Below are positions 26,860 to 33,875 of a DNA stretch of 64,000 nucleotides, piece after piece. Source of the DNA: an uncultured Roseovarius sp. Its GTDB lineage: Bacteria > Pseudomonadota > Alphaproteobacteria > Rhodobacterales > Rhodobacteraceae. Both the position numbers and the translations under genes were made by a program. Each line of letters starts with the position of its first letter. Positions within the stretch are counted from its first letter, which is position 1. Where the stretch lies: contig CANMBU010000001.1 of the NCBI GenBank assembly GCA_947496175.1, positions 1,178,001-1,242,000 on the forward strand. The letters are read 5' to 3'. Under the pieces are notes generated by a model, which did not search any database, was not told the DNA's origin, and saw nothing but the letters and a program-made list of their open reading frames with translations.

Positions 26860-26876
26860 TTTAGAACAATTCTAAA
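26860..26876 (-). promoter_or_regulatory. ICE-type palindrome (predicted Irr-binding site) of mbfA
   Basis: TTTAGAA-CAA-TTCTAAA is an exact match to the alphaproteobacterial iron control element (TTTAGAA, three bases, TTCTAAA) bound by Irr, and the arms extend to 9 bp each (26858-26866 and 26870-26878). It lies 13 bp upstream of the mbfA ATG, overlapping the 5' leader, as expected for repression when iron is low. Irr itself is not in the window. Confidence 0.88.
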
Positions 26877-26978
26877 CTAACGCATAAAATTATGAGAGCA
26901 ACCCCAAGTCATTACCTTTTTGGTTCGGATCAGTGACAAAAGTCGCCATGCAATTTTGCATAGCAGGTATTTAGATAA

Positions 26979-26996
26979 GTAAACTGAATAGTTCAC
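26979..26996. promoter_or_regulatory. Operator-like site 1 upstream of the exported peptide gene
   Basis: GTAAACTGAATAGTTCAC. Its reverse complement shares 13 of 18 positions, including the run GTGAACTA, with the site at 27038-27055. The pair brackets the likely promoter of the exported 52-residue peptide and lies about 340 bp upstream of the tetR gene. Confidence 0.55.
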
Positions 26997-27037
26997 TTTT
27001 GATCTTGCGTGAGCGCCTGTGATCTCTAACTTGAAAA

Positions 27038-27055
27038 GTGAACTACTTAGTTCAG
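27038..27055. promoter_or_regulatory. Palindromic operator-like site 2 before the exported peptide gene
   Basis: Contains TGAACTA-CT-TAGTTCA, a perfect 7-bp inverted repeat with a 2-base centre (27039-27054), directly before the ribosome binding site of the 52-residue peptide. Size and symmetry suit a TetR-family dimer, and a tetR gene lies 280 bp downstream; direct control is an inference. Confidence 0.62.
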
Positions 27056-27070
27056 AAAAGGAAGGCGATT

Positions 27071-27229
27071 ATGAAACCTCTACTTTCAGCGCTCACACTT
27101 GCCATGGCTTTGGTCACTGCGACCGGCCCTGCGTTTAGCTTCTCAACCACGTCTATCATCCCGCCTCTTACATTCCCCGAAGAGCCACCGGAACCTGTGA
27201 CGAAGGACCTGGATGGTATCGACAAATAG
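27071..27229 (+). CDS. Exported 52-residue proline-rich peptide
   Basis: Starts at ATG 27071 behind AAGGAAGG; an in-frame longer start at 27038 would place the start within the operator palindrome. The sequence opens with a clear signal peptide (KPLLSALTLAMALVTATGPAFS). Cleavage near residue 22 would leave about 30 residues rich in Pro, Thr and acidic residues (IIPPLTFPEEPPEPV). There is no Cys and no recognisable family. Two operator-like repeats precede it, and a hairpin plus a TetR-family gene follow in the same direction. Function unknown. Confidence 0.6.
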   Translation: MKPLLSALTLAMALVTATGPAFSFSTTSIIPPLTFPEEPPEPVTKDLDGIDK

Positions 27230-27242
27230 TTTAACACTGCGT

Positions 27243-27272
27243 GAAATGGCCGTGCCGAGACATGGCCATTTC
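27243..27272 (+). repeat. 9-bp hairpin between the exported peptide and tetR
   Basis: GAAATGGCC (27243-27251) and GGCCATTTC (27264-27272) form a perfect stem with a 12-base loop. It begins 13 bp after the peptide stop and is not followed by a T-run, so it is at best a weak terminator. It could reduce read-through into tetR or protect the short upstream message. Confidence 0.55.
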
Positions 27273-27334
27273 TTACTGGGCTTGCAGAACGCCGCACCTC
27301 ACGGCTAAGTTGAAGGGGTTTTAGGAGTTCGTGC

Positions 27335-27964
27335 ATGATCGCAATGGCCGCGGAAATTAAGAGAGGTCGTAAATTCGATCAGGTCCTCGAAGGGGCGCGA
27401 CAGATTTTCATGCGGGATGGATTCGAAGGGGCGAGTGTGGATGACATTGCCCGTGCAGCGGGCGTTTCAAAGGCGACGCTCTACAGCTACTTCCCTGACA
27501 AACGCATCCTGTTCTCCGAAGTGGCGCGTGTGGAGTGCAATCGCCAGGCCGAAGAAGCGCTTCAGGTGATGGCGCCGGACATGTCTCTGGAAGATGTTCT
27601 CAAGGAAGCCGCCACACGCATCGTCAGCTTCTTTCTGTCGGAATTCGGGCTTCAGGTTTATCGCATCTGCGTGTCGGAATCGTACCGGTTTCCTGAATTG
27701 GGCCAGCGATTTTATGAGTCTGGCCCGGCCTTGTTGCGCAATCGGCTTCAACAGGTGCTTCAGCCCTATCTTGACACAGGTGACCTTGTCATCGACGACA
27801 TGGAGCTTGCCTCGGCCCAATTCGGTGAGCTGTGCAAGAGTGATCTGTTTGTGCGGTGCCTGTGTGGCGTGGAATGCGACAAGTCTGACGTCCAGATTGA
27901 GCGCGTGGTCAATGGTGCGGTCGAGATGTTTTTGGCGCGCTACGCGGCCAAGGCGAGCGCCTAA
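27335..27964 (+). CDS. TetR/AcrR-family transcriptional regulator
   Basis: The 209-residue protein starts at ATG 27335 with AGGAG 8 bp upstream. The N-terminal TetR helix-turn-helix (residues 12-58) includes FEGASVDDIARAAGVSKATLYSYFPDK. The remainder is an all-helical ligand or dimer domain of the AefR-like type (FLSEFGLQVYRICVSES, SYRFPELGQRFYESGP). It carries a CLCGVEC cysteine cluster near the C-terminus, which could be redox- or metal-sensitive (inference). It probably controls itself and the upstream peptide. Its stop overlaps that of the convergent aminotransferase gene by a few bases. Confidence 0.9.
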   Translation: MIAMAAEIKRGRKFDQVLEGARQIFMRDGFEGASVDDIARAAGVSKATLYSYFPDKRILFSEVARVECNRQAEEALQVMAPDMSLEDVLKEAATRIVSFFLSEFGLQVYRICVSESYRFPELGQRFYESGPALLRNRLQQVLQPYLDTGDLVIDDMELASAQFGELCKSDLFVRCLCGVECDKSDVQIERVVNGAVEMFLARYAAKASA

Positions 27965-29145
27965 GCACCCACCTCGACAATCGCTTTCGCCAAAATCGGA
28001 ACTGTTTGCGCATTGAGCCCTGCGATGTTGATCCGGCTGTCGCCAATCATGTAAATCGCGTGATCCCGGCGCAGTTCTTCCACCTTATCCGGTGACAAGC
28101 CCAATCGTGAAAACATGCCCCGGTGCTGTGCGACAAAGCCGAACCGGTCTGAGCCGGACAAACGTTGAAGTTCGCTGGCCAGTTGCGTGCGCAGATCAAG
28201 CATTCCTTGGCGTACGGCCTCAAGCTCTGCCTCCCAGTCCGCGCGTAGCGTCGCATCGCCCAGAACAAGGGTCACGAGCCGTGCGCCATGATCCGGCGGG
28301 AAAGAGTAGTTCTGGCGGTTGAGATGCGCCAGGTTGGCCTGCGTGAGTGCCTTGCGCGCGGCATCGTGGTGCACGGCCATCAAGATGCCGGTTCGTTCGC
28401 GATAAATCCCAAAGTTCTTGGAACAGCTGGCCGCGATCAGAACCTCAGGACAGCCCTTTACAACCGCGCGTGTGCCCGCCGCGTCGGCCTCAAGGCCTTC
28501 GCCAAATCCTTGATAGGCGATGTCGATCATCGGCACGGCGCCCTTGTCATTCAAAAGCGCGATCACCGCATCCCATTCTGGCATGGTCAGGTTGGCACCG
28601 GTGGGGTTATGGCAACAACCGTGCAAGAGCGCGACATCACCGGGGCGCATGCCGCCCAGGTCCTCAAGCATTCCATTGAAATCAACACTGCCGCTTTCGC
28701 TGTCAAAATAACGATAAAGGACGACTTCCATACCCAGGTGCTTCAGGATGCTGAGGTGGTTGGGCCAGGTGGGGTCAGACACGAACACCCGCGCGTTAGG
28801 GTTGGCCATCTGGATAAACTCAAAAGCTTGCCGTACTGCGCCCGTGCCGCCCGGCGTGGCCACGGCGGCGACGCTGTCACGCTCCGCCGCATCGCCCAGC
28901 ACCAGGTCAACCATCACGTCTGAAAACGCGGGATCCCCGGCCAGGGCGACATAGGCCTTGGAGTCTTCCGTGTTCCACCAAAGTTGCTCGGCCTTCTTGA
29001 CCGCGCGCATGATTGGCGTGCGCCCGTCAGCGTCCTTGTACACGCCCACACCGAGGTCGATTTTGTCGGGACGGGAATCTTCACGGAATTTCTGCACCAA
29101 GGCCAGGATCTTGTCCTTGGGCTGTTCATTCAAAAGCTCAAACAT
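27961..29145 (-). CDS. Aromatic/aspartate aminotransferase (class I, PLP)
   Basis: A 394-residue PLP enzyme of the AspC/TyrB group, started at ATG 29143-29145 (MFELLNEQPKDKILALV), which is the usual length. Motifs: GVGVYKDADGRTPIMRAV, CCHNPTGANLT, and the PLP lysine in SCSKNFGIYRERTG. It swaps amino groups between aspartate or aromatic amino acids and 2-oxoglutarate. Some members also transaminate cysteine to 3-mercaptopyruvate, which would feed the mercaptopyruvate sulfurtransferase just upstream. The start overlaps the sseA stop by one base (TGATG), indicating coupled translation. Confidence 0.93.
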   Translation of the reverse strand: MFELLNEQPKDKILALVQKFREDSRPDKIDLGVGVYKDADGRTPIMRAVKKAEQLWWNTEDSKAYVALAGDPAFSDVMVDLVLGDAAERDSVAAVATPGGTGAVRQAFEFIQMANPNARVFVSDPTWPNHLSILKHLGMEVVLYRYFDSESGSVDFNGMLEDLGGMRPGDVALLHGCCHNPTGANLTMPEWDAVIALLNDKGAVPMIDIAYQGFGEGLEADAAGTRAVVKGCPEVLIAASCSKNFGIYRERTGILMAVHHDAARKALTQANLAHLNRQNYSFPPDHGARLVTLVLGDATLRADWEAELEAVRQGMLDLRTQLASELQRLSGSDRFGFVAQHRGMFSRLGLSPDKVEELRRDHAIYMIGDSRINIAGLNAQTVPILAKAIVEVGA

Positions 29146-30002
29146 CAGGCATCTCCGGTGGCAACGGGAACAGTCGGGAACGCGCCCCATTCTGTCCAGG
29201 ACCCGTCATAGAGCGCATGATCGGACTTGCCGATCCGTTCCAACGCCAGGTTGATGATGGCCGCAGTCACGCCGGAGCCACAGCTGGTGATCACCGGCTT
29301 GGACAGATCAGCTCCTGCAGCGTCGAATACCGCACGCAATTCATCGGGCGATTTCATCGTGTTGTCACCATTGAGCAATGTCTTGTAATGCACGTTGCGC
29401 GAGTTCGGGATGTGCCCGCTGCGCATGCCTTCGCGCGGCTCCGGCTCTGATCCGGTGAACCGACCCGGCGACCGGGCGTCCAGAATTGTGTAGTCCTGCA
29501 ACTTAGAGGCGGCCGAAACCTGCGTCACGTCTTTGACCATTTCTGCGCGGCGTCGCACCGTCATGTGCCGGTCCCGGATAAGTGGCGGTAAATCCTCCAC
29601 CGGGCGATCCTCGGCCAGCCACTTTGGAAATCCGCCGTCCAGCACGGCGATGTTGTCCTGTCCCATCAGGCGGAACATCCACCACACGCGCGCCGCGGAG
29701 AACAAACCATGCGTGTCATAAACCACGACCTGATGCCCGTCCCCGACGCCCATCTGACGCAGGCGGGACATGAATTTCTCAACCGGCGGGGCCATGTGGG
29801 GCATATCCGAACGGTTGTCGGCGATGTCGTCGATATCAAAAAACCGCGCGCCGGGAATATGAGCGGCCTCATACTCGGCCTTTGCATCACGCCCCTCGGC
29901 AGGCATGAAGTACGTCCCATCAAGCACCCTCAAATCCGGGTCTTTCAGGTGGTCTGCCAACCAGTCGGTGGAAACAAGGGTCTTGGGATCGTCCTGTGCC
30001 AT
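29145..30002 (-). CDS. sseA: 3-mercaptopyruvate sulfurtransferase
   Basis: Two-domain rhodanese that transfers sulfur from 3-mercaptopyruvate to thiols or cyanide. I use ATG 30000-30002 (MAQDDPKTLVSTDWL, 285 residues) because GGGGG precedes it at a good distance; ATG 30014 would add four residues. The N-terminal inactive rhodanese domain has the GARFFDIDDIAD motif. The C-terminal domain carries the catalytic loop CGSGVTA, the signature that separates mercaptopyruvate from thiosulfate sulfurtransferases. The downstream aminotransferase starts in its stop codon. Confidence 0.94.
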   Translation of the reverse strand: MAQDDPKTLVSTDWLADHLKDPDLRVLDGTYFMPAEGRDAKAEYEAAHIPGARFFDIDDIADNRSDMPHMAPPVEKFMSRLRQMGVGDGHQVVVYDTHGLFSAARVWWMFRLMGQDNIAVLDGGFPKWLAEDRPVEDLPPLIRDRHMTVRRRAEMVKDVTQVSAASKLQDYTILDARSPGRFTGSEPEPREGMRSGHIPNSRNVHYKTLLNGDNTMKSPDELRAVFDAAGADLSKPVITSCGSGVTAAIINLALERIGKSDHALYDGSWTEWGAFPTVPVATGDA

Positions 30003-30071
30003 TTTGGCCCCCATTCTGGATGTGTTCTGCCTACATCCAGATGGTCCTCAGGGCAAGAGGATCAGGGAGCG

Positions 30072-30362
30072 TCAGCGCACCACGAGATTGCGTGCAAAGC
30101 CGGTGAGCAGAAGCGCGGCCGCGCCGCTGGCGCCTGTGGCTCCGGCCTGCGTCAAAAGGGCGACCGTGTCCAGCCCGTCCTTCGACGCCACGGATCCGGC
30201 AAGACCTTGAAATCCAAAGTTTGCAAGAACCTGACCTCCGACGCCGCCGCCCAGAACACCAACGAGCGTGTTGCCAAAAAGGCCAAGGTTGAGATGCTTG
30301 AAAAAACCAGCGGCTATGTTTGCGCCAAACGCACCAGAAATGAGATTCACCAGTAGAATCAT
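30072..30362 (-). CDS. Glycine-rich 96-residue membrane protein of unknown function
   Basis: Starts MILLVNLISGAFGANIAAGF and has two hydrophobic, glycine/alanine-rich segments (about residues 1-50, with GNTLVGVLGGGVGG, and 66-92). It looks like a small inner-membrane protein, loosely similar in texture to the GlsB/YeaQ type, but I cannot assign a family. It lies between smpB and sseA on the same strand, about 70 bp upstream of sseA and about 107 bp after smpB. Confidence 0.7.
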   Translation of the reverse strand: MILLVNLISGAFGANIAAGFFKHLNLGLFGNTLVGVLGGGVGGQVLANFGFQGLAGSVASKDGLDTVALLTQAGATGASGAAALLLTGFARNLVVR

Positions 30363-30469
30363 GCTCTTATTTCCCCAGGATTATCAGATCGGAGGCAAGC
30401 CCGATCCGTTTGTTTTGCCTGTCAGTACCAATCCGGAGCGTATCACACGAGAGGGAAAAACCGAGATGT

Positions 30470-30946
30470 TTACTCGCCGTGGCGCAAAAGCCTCTGTTTC
30501 TGGCGTCCCCAATCGCGCTTGGCGTCTGTGGCACGTTTGTCGTAATTCTTTTTACCCTTGGCGATACCAATCTTCATTTTGGCAATACCACGGTCGTTAA
30601 AATACAGAACCAACGGCACAAGCGTCATGCCCTTGCGCTGGGTCTCATTCCATAGACGTGACAATTCTTTTCGCGAAACCAGAAGCTTACGCCGCCGTCG
30701 CTCCTCGTGGCCGAAGGTTTTGGCCTGTTCATAAGGCGCGATGTAGGAGTTCACCAACCACAGTTCACCTTCCTCGACAGCCGCATAGCTTTCGGCGATG
30801 TTGGAGGTATTCTGGCGCAGGGATTTAACTTCGGAGCCTTCCAGAATGATCCCGCATTCCAGATCATCCTCGATGGCATAATCATACCGTGCGCGCCGGT
30901 TCTCGGCGACGACTTTGTAGTTCGGATTGTCCTTTGGCTTGGCCAT
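30470..30946 (-). CDS. smpB: SsrA-binding protein SmpB
   Basis: RNA-binding protein that, with tmRNA, rescues stalled ribosomes. The 158-residue protein has [24 protein letters not shown] near the N-terminus, [30 protein letters not shown] and the C-terminal basic tail [18 protein letters not shown] that enters the ribosomal A site. The tmRNA gene ssrA is not visible here. A 260-bp upstream region carries an unusual 11-bp tandem repeat. Confidence 0.97.
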   Translation of the reverse strand: MAKPKDNPNYKVVAENRRARYDYAIEDDLECGIILEGSEVKSLRQNTSNIAESYAAVEEGELWLVNSYIAPYEQAKTFGHEERRRRKLLVSRKELSRLWNETQRKGMTLVPLVLYFNDRGIAKMKIGIAKGKKNYDKRATDAKRDWGRQKQRLLRHGE

Positions 30947-31059
30947 GTTTCGGGTGTCCCGGCGGATATGCGAAGGACGAAGATAACCGCAGTTGTGAGG
31001 CGTTTAAAGCCCTTGTGTGCGACTCAAAGGTTAACGGCCCGAAAAACAAGGATCCCGGA

Positions 31060-31114
31060 CGTCGGTATTGCGTCGGTATCGCATCGGTATTGCGTCGGTG
31101 CGGCGTCGGTACAT
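31060..31114. repeat. Five-unit 11-bp tandem repeat upstream of smpB
   Basis: Five consecutive 11-bp units on the core CGTCGGTATTG: units start at 31060, 31071, 31082, 31093 and 31104, with drift such as CATCGGTATTG and CGTCGGTGCGG. The array lies between smpB (start 30946) and the LysE gene (stop 31208) in a 261-bp stretch where I see no convincing gene. It may be a minisatellite prone to copy-number change, or a set of direct binding sites. Confidence 0.72.
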
Positions 31115-31207
31115 GGGGCTGGCAGCCTGATCGTAAACGTGCCGCGCGTCGCGCAACGCCACCAGATGCTGATTTTGGCGATTTTGCGCAACACGCGGCG
31201 TTTCATG

Positions 31208-31849
31208 CTAAGGTCGTGACGTCAGCAGCTTCAGACCGGCAAAAGCAAAGAAACACCCCAGCACGGTTTGGATGCCGCGCCGTGCCCGGCCATAGAGACG
31301 CACCATCACTGGCGTGGAGAACGCAATGGCGTAGGTCACATGGATGGCGATTGAGAGCGCGAATGTGCCCAAGACGATCACGGCCCCGACCCAGAGCGGC
31401 GCGTCCTGGTGCAAGCCAAGCGAGATGATCGCAATCCAGGCCAGTGCCGCCTTAGGGTTGGTCATCTGAATGATGTAACCGCGGGTGAGGTAGCCCATTG
31501 GCGTACGGGTCCCGCCGGCGAGTTGACGTGCCTCGATGTCGTGTTGAGCCATGGCGGACTTGAAGGATTTGTACGCCAGCCAGAGCAGGTAAAGCCCGCC
31601 AAAGATTTTGATTGCCACCAGCGCTGCGGCATAGGTGGCCAAAAGCGCAGAGAGGCCAACAACCGTGAGCACGGCCCATGTGAATGACCCAGTAGCCACA
31701 CCGAGGGCAAGAGCGATGCCCGATCTGCGCCCCACGCTCATAGAGGTTCCCATAATGGCCAGGATATTTGGTCCGGGGCTGGCGATGCCAACGAAGAATG
31801 CCGAATAGGCGAGCAGGATACCGGGAAGATAGATAGAGATGTCTTGCAT
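31208..31849 (-). CDS. LysE-family exporter
   Basis: A 213-residue inner-membrane protein of the LysE/RhtB type (amino-acid or small-metabolite efflux) with about six helices. Family features: IASPGPNILAIMGTSMSVG (residues 23-41), GLYLLWLAYKSFKSA and the helix start QMTNPKAALAWIAI. It follows the NIF3-like gene by 34 bp in the same direction, so it may be the export arm of the operon at 31.9-33.8 kb (inference). The substrate is unknown. Confidence 0.9.
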   Translation of the reverse strand: MQDISIYLPGILLAYSAFFVGIASPGPNILAIMGTSMSVGRRSGIALALGVATGSFTWAVLTVVGLSALLATYAAALVAIKIFGGLYLLWLAYKSFKSAMAQHDIEARQLAGGTRTPMGYLTRGYIIQMTNPKAALAWIAIISLGLHQDAPLWVGAVIVLGTFALSIAIHVTYAIAFSTPVMVRLYGRARRGIQTVLGCFFAFAGLKLLTSRP

Positions 31850-31883
31850 GGTCAGCGCCCTTCATTTGCGTGCGTGTTCGGCA

Positions 31884-32330
31884 TCAGGATGACTTCCAAT
31901 CGCCGTCCTTATTCCACCAGCGGTGGGGGTTCTGGCTGTCATCCAGACCTTTGGTCTGACTGCGCAGGACTTCAGTTATGGTGATGGGGGGTTCGTAGTA
32001 GGAATGTACGTCGTAGATTGCTTCGATCACAGCGTTCAAAAGGTCAGTATCGCGGGGAATGAAAAGACGCATCTGATCCACGCCGGGGCGTTGGCGCGGG
32101 CCGTCTGATCCGGTGGGGGCGTCGTCAGTAGGGCGATAGTATTCTACCCCACCCATCATGCGATACCCGTTGCGGTCTGTTGCGCCATAGGTCAGTGGTG
32201 CGACATCTGCCACTGCATCAAAGATGCGGTCCACATCTTCATTAGGTGCGAGAAAGGCCACCTGCCACATCGGAAGCATTTCGATAGGCTTCGTATCAAA
32301 CCCGGCCTGCATGATGGATGCTTCACCCAT
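31884..32330 (-). CDS. NIF3/YqfO-type CutA-like domain protein, paralogue B
   Basis: The 148-residue protein starts at ATG 32328-32330 (MGEASIMQAGFDTKP), overlapping the upstream 60-residue ORF by 8 bp. It has WQVAFLAPNEDVDRIFDAV, LTYGATDRNGYRM, then FIPRDTDLLNAVIEAIYDVH and SYYEPPITITE. This resembles the CutA-like insert of NIF3/YqfO proteins, whose mark is HPYEEPAYD, but without the NIF3 metal domains. The end NPHRWWNKDGDW matches paralogue A (33332-33793). Function unknown; a regulatory or small-molecule binding role is a guess. Confidence 0.72.
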   Translation of the reverse strand: MGEASIMQAGFDTKPIEMLPMWQVAFLAPNEDVDRIFDAVADVAPLTYGATDRNGYRMMGGVEYYRPTDDAPTGSDGPRQRPGVDQMRLFIPRDTDLLNAVIEAIYDVHSYYEPPITITEVLRSQTKGLDDSQNPHRWWNKDGDWKSS

Positions 32331-32505
32331 AGCGCACCCCCGTTTCCAAAAGCTCGAACCCGGTGATTTCAAACTCGTAGAGTTCTGAATTGTCAGGCCG
32401 CATCGTGCGGGCAATGAGCTTGCCATCCTCGGATTGATAGACGGCATGGGTGGTGTGCAGCGCGCGGTAACAATGGCTGCCATCGGGGTAGTAATATTTG
32501 ATCAT
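32323..32505 (-). CDS. 60-residue uncharacterised protein
   Basis: Starts MIKYYYPDGSHCYRALHTTH; a later segment reads ELYEFEITGFELLETGVRYG. It looks like a small beta-rich soluble protein, with no signal peptide or membrane span. Its ATG sits in the stop of the PEP-mutase-like gene (4-bp overlap) and its end overlaps the next gene by 8 bp, so it is firmly part of the operon. I do not recognise the family. Confidence 0.75.
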   Translation of the reverse strand: MIKYYYPDGSHCYRALHTTHAVYQSEDGKLIARTMRPDNSELYEFEITGFELLETGVRYG

Positions 32506-33335
32506 GATGGGGTGTCCTTGGTCGGGGGTTGAAAGAAGGCTTCCAGCTCGGCAAAGCCGATGCCTTCGGCGGTTTTGTCGAAGGCACCATCGTCGAGAAT
32601 TTGTCGTGCGGCGTCGGTGAAGGCGCCATAGGCAACCAGGAAGAGCGCCGACCCCACACTAACGCGGGTGACGCCAGCATCGGCCAGCTGTTCCAGCGAG
32701 AAGGTTCGTCCCGCCATGCCCATCACCACGTTTACTGGCTTTGACACAGATGCGCAGACTGTTCGGATCGCATCGAGATCAGACAAGCCAGGGGCGTAGA
32801 GCACATCCGCGCCTGCGGCCTCGAAGGCTTGTAGACGCTCAATCACCGGGTCAAGCTGTGTTTCGCCCCACAAAAGGCTTTCGCATCTGGCAGTCAGTAC
32901 AAAATCTGACGGCAGGGCTTGAGCAGCCTCGACCGCTGCGGCGATGCGCTCAATGGCGAGGCTTTTATCATAAATTGGGGAAGCGCGGTCGCCGGTGTGG
33001 TCCTCGATTGAACCGCCCGCCAGGCCCGTTGCCGCAGCGGCGCGGATCGTTTCGACAACGCTTTCTGGGCTGTCACCGAAGCCACGTTCAAGATCGGCGT
33101 TGACGGGCAGAGATGTGGCCGAGACAATCTCACGACAGTGATCAAGCACTTGATCGGGCGGCGTGGTTCCCTCGATTTGACCTTTGGAATAGGCCATGCC
33201 AGCACTTGTGGTGGCAAGGGCGGGAAACCCCATGCGCGCCAGAATGCGCGCCGATCCGACATCCCAGGGGTTGGGGATGACAAAGGGGGCTTTCCCGGCA
33301 TGCAGGGCGCGAAAGGTTTGTGTCGTCTCGGTCAT
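32502..33335 (-). CDS. Isocitrate lyase / PEP mutase superfamily enzyme
   Basis: A 277-residue alpha/beta-barrel protein of the ICL/PEPM superfamily, started at ATG 33333-33335 (MTETTQTFRALHAG) because that codon overlaps the preceding stop (ATGA). It has FVIPNPWDVGSARIL, VNADLERGFGD in the Mg-binding DxD region, GGSIEDHTGD and LTARCESLLWG. The KKCGH-type catalytic cysteine loop of true isocitrate and methylisocitrate lyases is absent, placing it among oxaloacetase- or PEP-mutase-like C-C or P-C bond enzymes of unknown substrate. It is the catalytic centre of a four-gene overlapping operon. Confidence 0.88.
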   Translation of the reverse strand: MTETTQTFRALHAGKAPFVIPNPWDVGSARILARMGFPALATTSAGMAYSKGQIEGTTPPDQVLDHCREIVSATSLPVNADLERGFGDSPESVVETIRAAAATGLAGGSIEDHTGDRASPIYDKSLAIERIAAAVEAAQALPSDFVLTARCESLLWGETQLDPVIERLQAFEAAGADVLYAPGLSDLDAIRTVCASVSKPVNVVMGMAGRTFSLEQLADAGVTRVSVGSALFLVAYGAFTDAARQILDDGAFDKTAEGIGFAELEAFFQPPTKDTPS

Positions 33336-33793
33336 GCTCCAATCTCCACCTGATTGGGCAAACCTCGGCCGTTGTTCCACCAGCGGTTGGGGTTCTTGCT
33401 TTTGGGATCATAGGCCGAACGGCTGGCCCAGTCTTCGCGCACGAAGATCACGGGTTCTTCATAGTGGTGCACGTCCAAAACAGCGTCCATCACCTTTTCC
33501 AAAGCGGGCAGGTCGCGGTCGATTGAGATTTTCAGCTCGACCATTGGGTATGTCATGGCGCGGCCGGGTTCGAAATCGGCTTTGTGTGTGCTGGTGGTCG
33601 AGTTCGCTTGTGGCGTTGTGGTCTCAGCGCCCACAGCCGATACGGAGGCATTGCGCAGATATCTACCGTAGCCCAAGGGATGCACTTTCATGACCGCATC
33701 CAAAATGCGGTCGGTGTCTTCGGGAAGAGTTTGGATTTCCAATGTCCAAACGGGGATCAATGTGCCGGATTTGGCGGAATAGTCTTGAAGCAT
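33332..33793 (-). CDS. NIF3/YqfO-type CutA-like domain protein, paralogue A
   Basis: A 153-residue protein started at ATG 33791-33793 (MLQDYSAKSGTLIPVWTLEI). It shares its plan with paralogue B: TDRILDAVMKVHPLGYG, an insert, then DRDLPALEKVMDAVLDVHHY with EEPVIFVRED, close to the HPYEEPAYD motif of the NIF3/YqfO CutA-like domain, and the ending NPNRWWNNGRG. It is the first gene of the operon, divergent from a WYL regulator 82 bp away, and its stop overlaps the PEP-mutase-like start. Function unknown. Confidence 0.72.
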   Translation of the reverse strand: MLQDYSAKSGTLIPVWTLEIQTLPEDTDRILDAVMKVHPLGYGRYLRNASVSAVGAETTTPQANSTTSTHKADFEPGRAMTYPMVELKISIDRDLPALEKVMDAVLDVHHYEEPVIFVREDWASRSAYDPKSKNPNRWWNNGRGLPNQVEIGA

Positions 33794-33836
33794 GGCAGAT
33801 GTCCTCTGATGTCCGAAGCACCTTAGCAACACCCTG

Positions 33837-33854
33837 CTGACACCATACTGTCAG
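33837..33854. promoter_or_regulatory. Inverted repeat between the NIF3/PEP-mutase operon and its WYL regulator
   Basis: CTGACA-N6-TGTCAG, a perfect 6-bp inverted repeat in the 82-bp divergent gap. It is a good candidate for the binding site of the WYL-domain regulator whose ATG lies 21 bp downstream. Confidence 0.6.
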
Positions 33855-33875
33855 TAATGATGTTAGACTGGGCAT

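Noticed and set aside
25836..26864. A 342-residue frame on the plus strand
   Set aside because: It lies antisense across the whole of mbfA, whose domains and ICE control are clear; the product has no domain and an unnatural composition.
31024..31206. A 60-residue minus-strand frame upstream of smpB
   Set aside because: Its repetitive middle is simply the 11-bp tandem repeat translated; no initiation signal, no conserved look.
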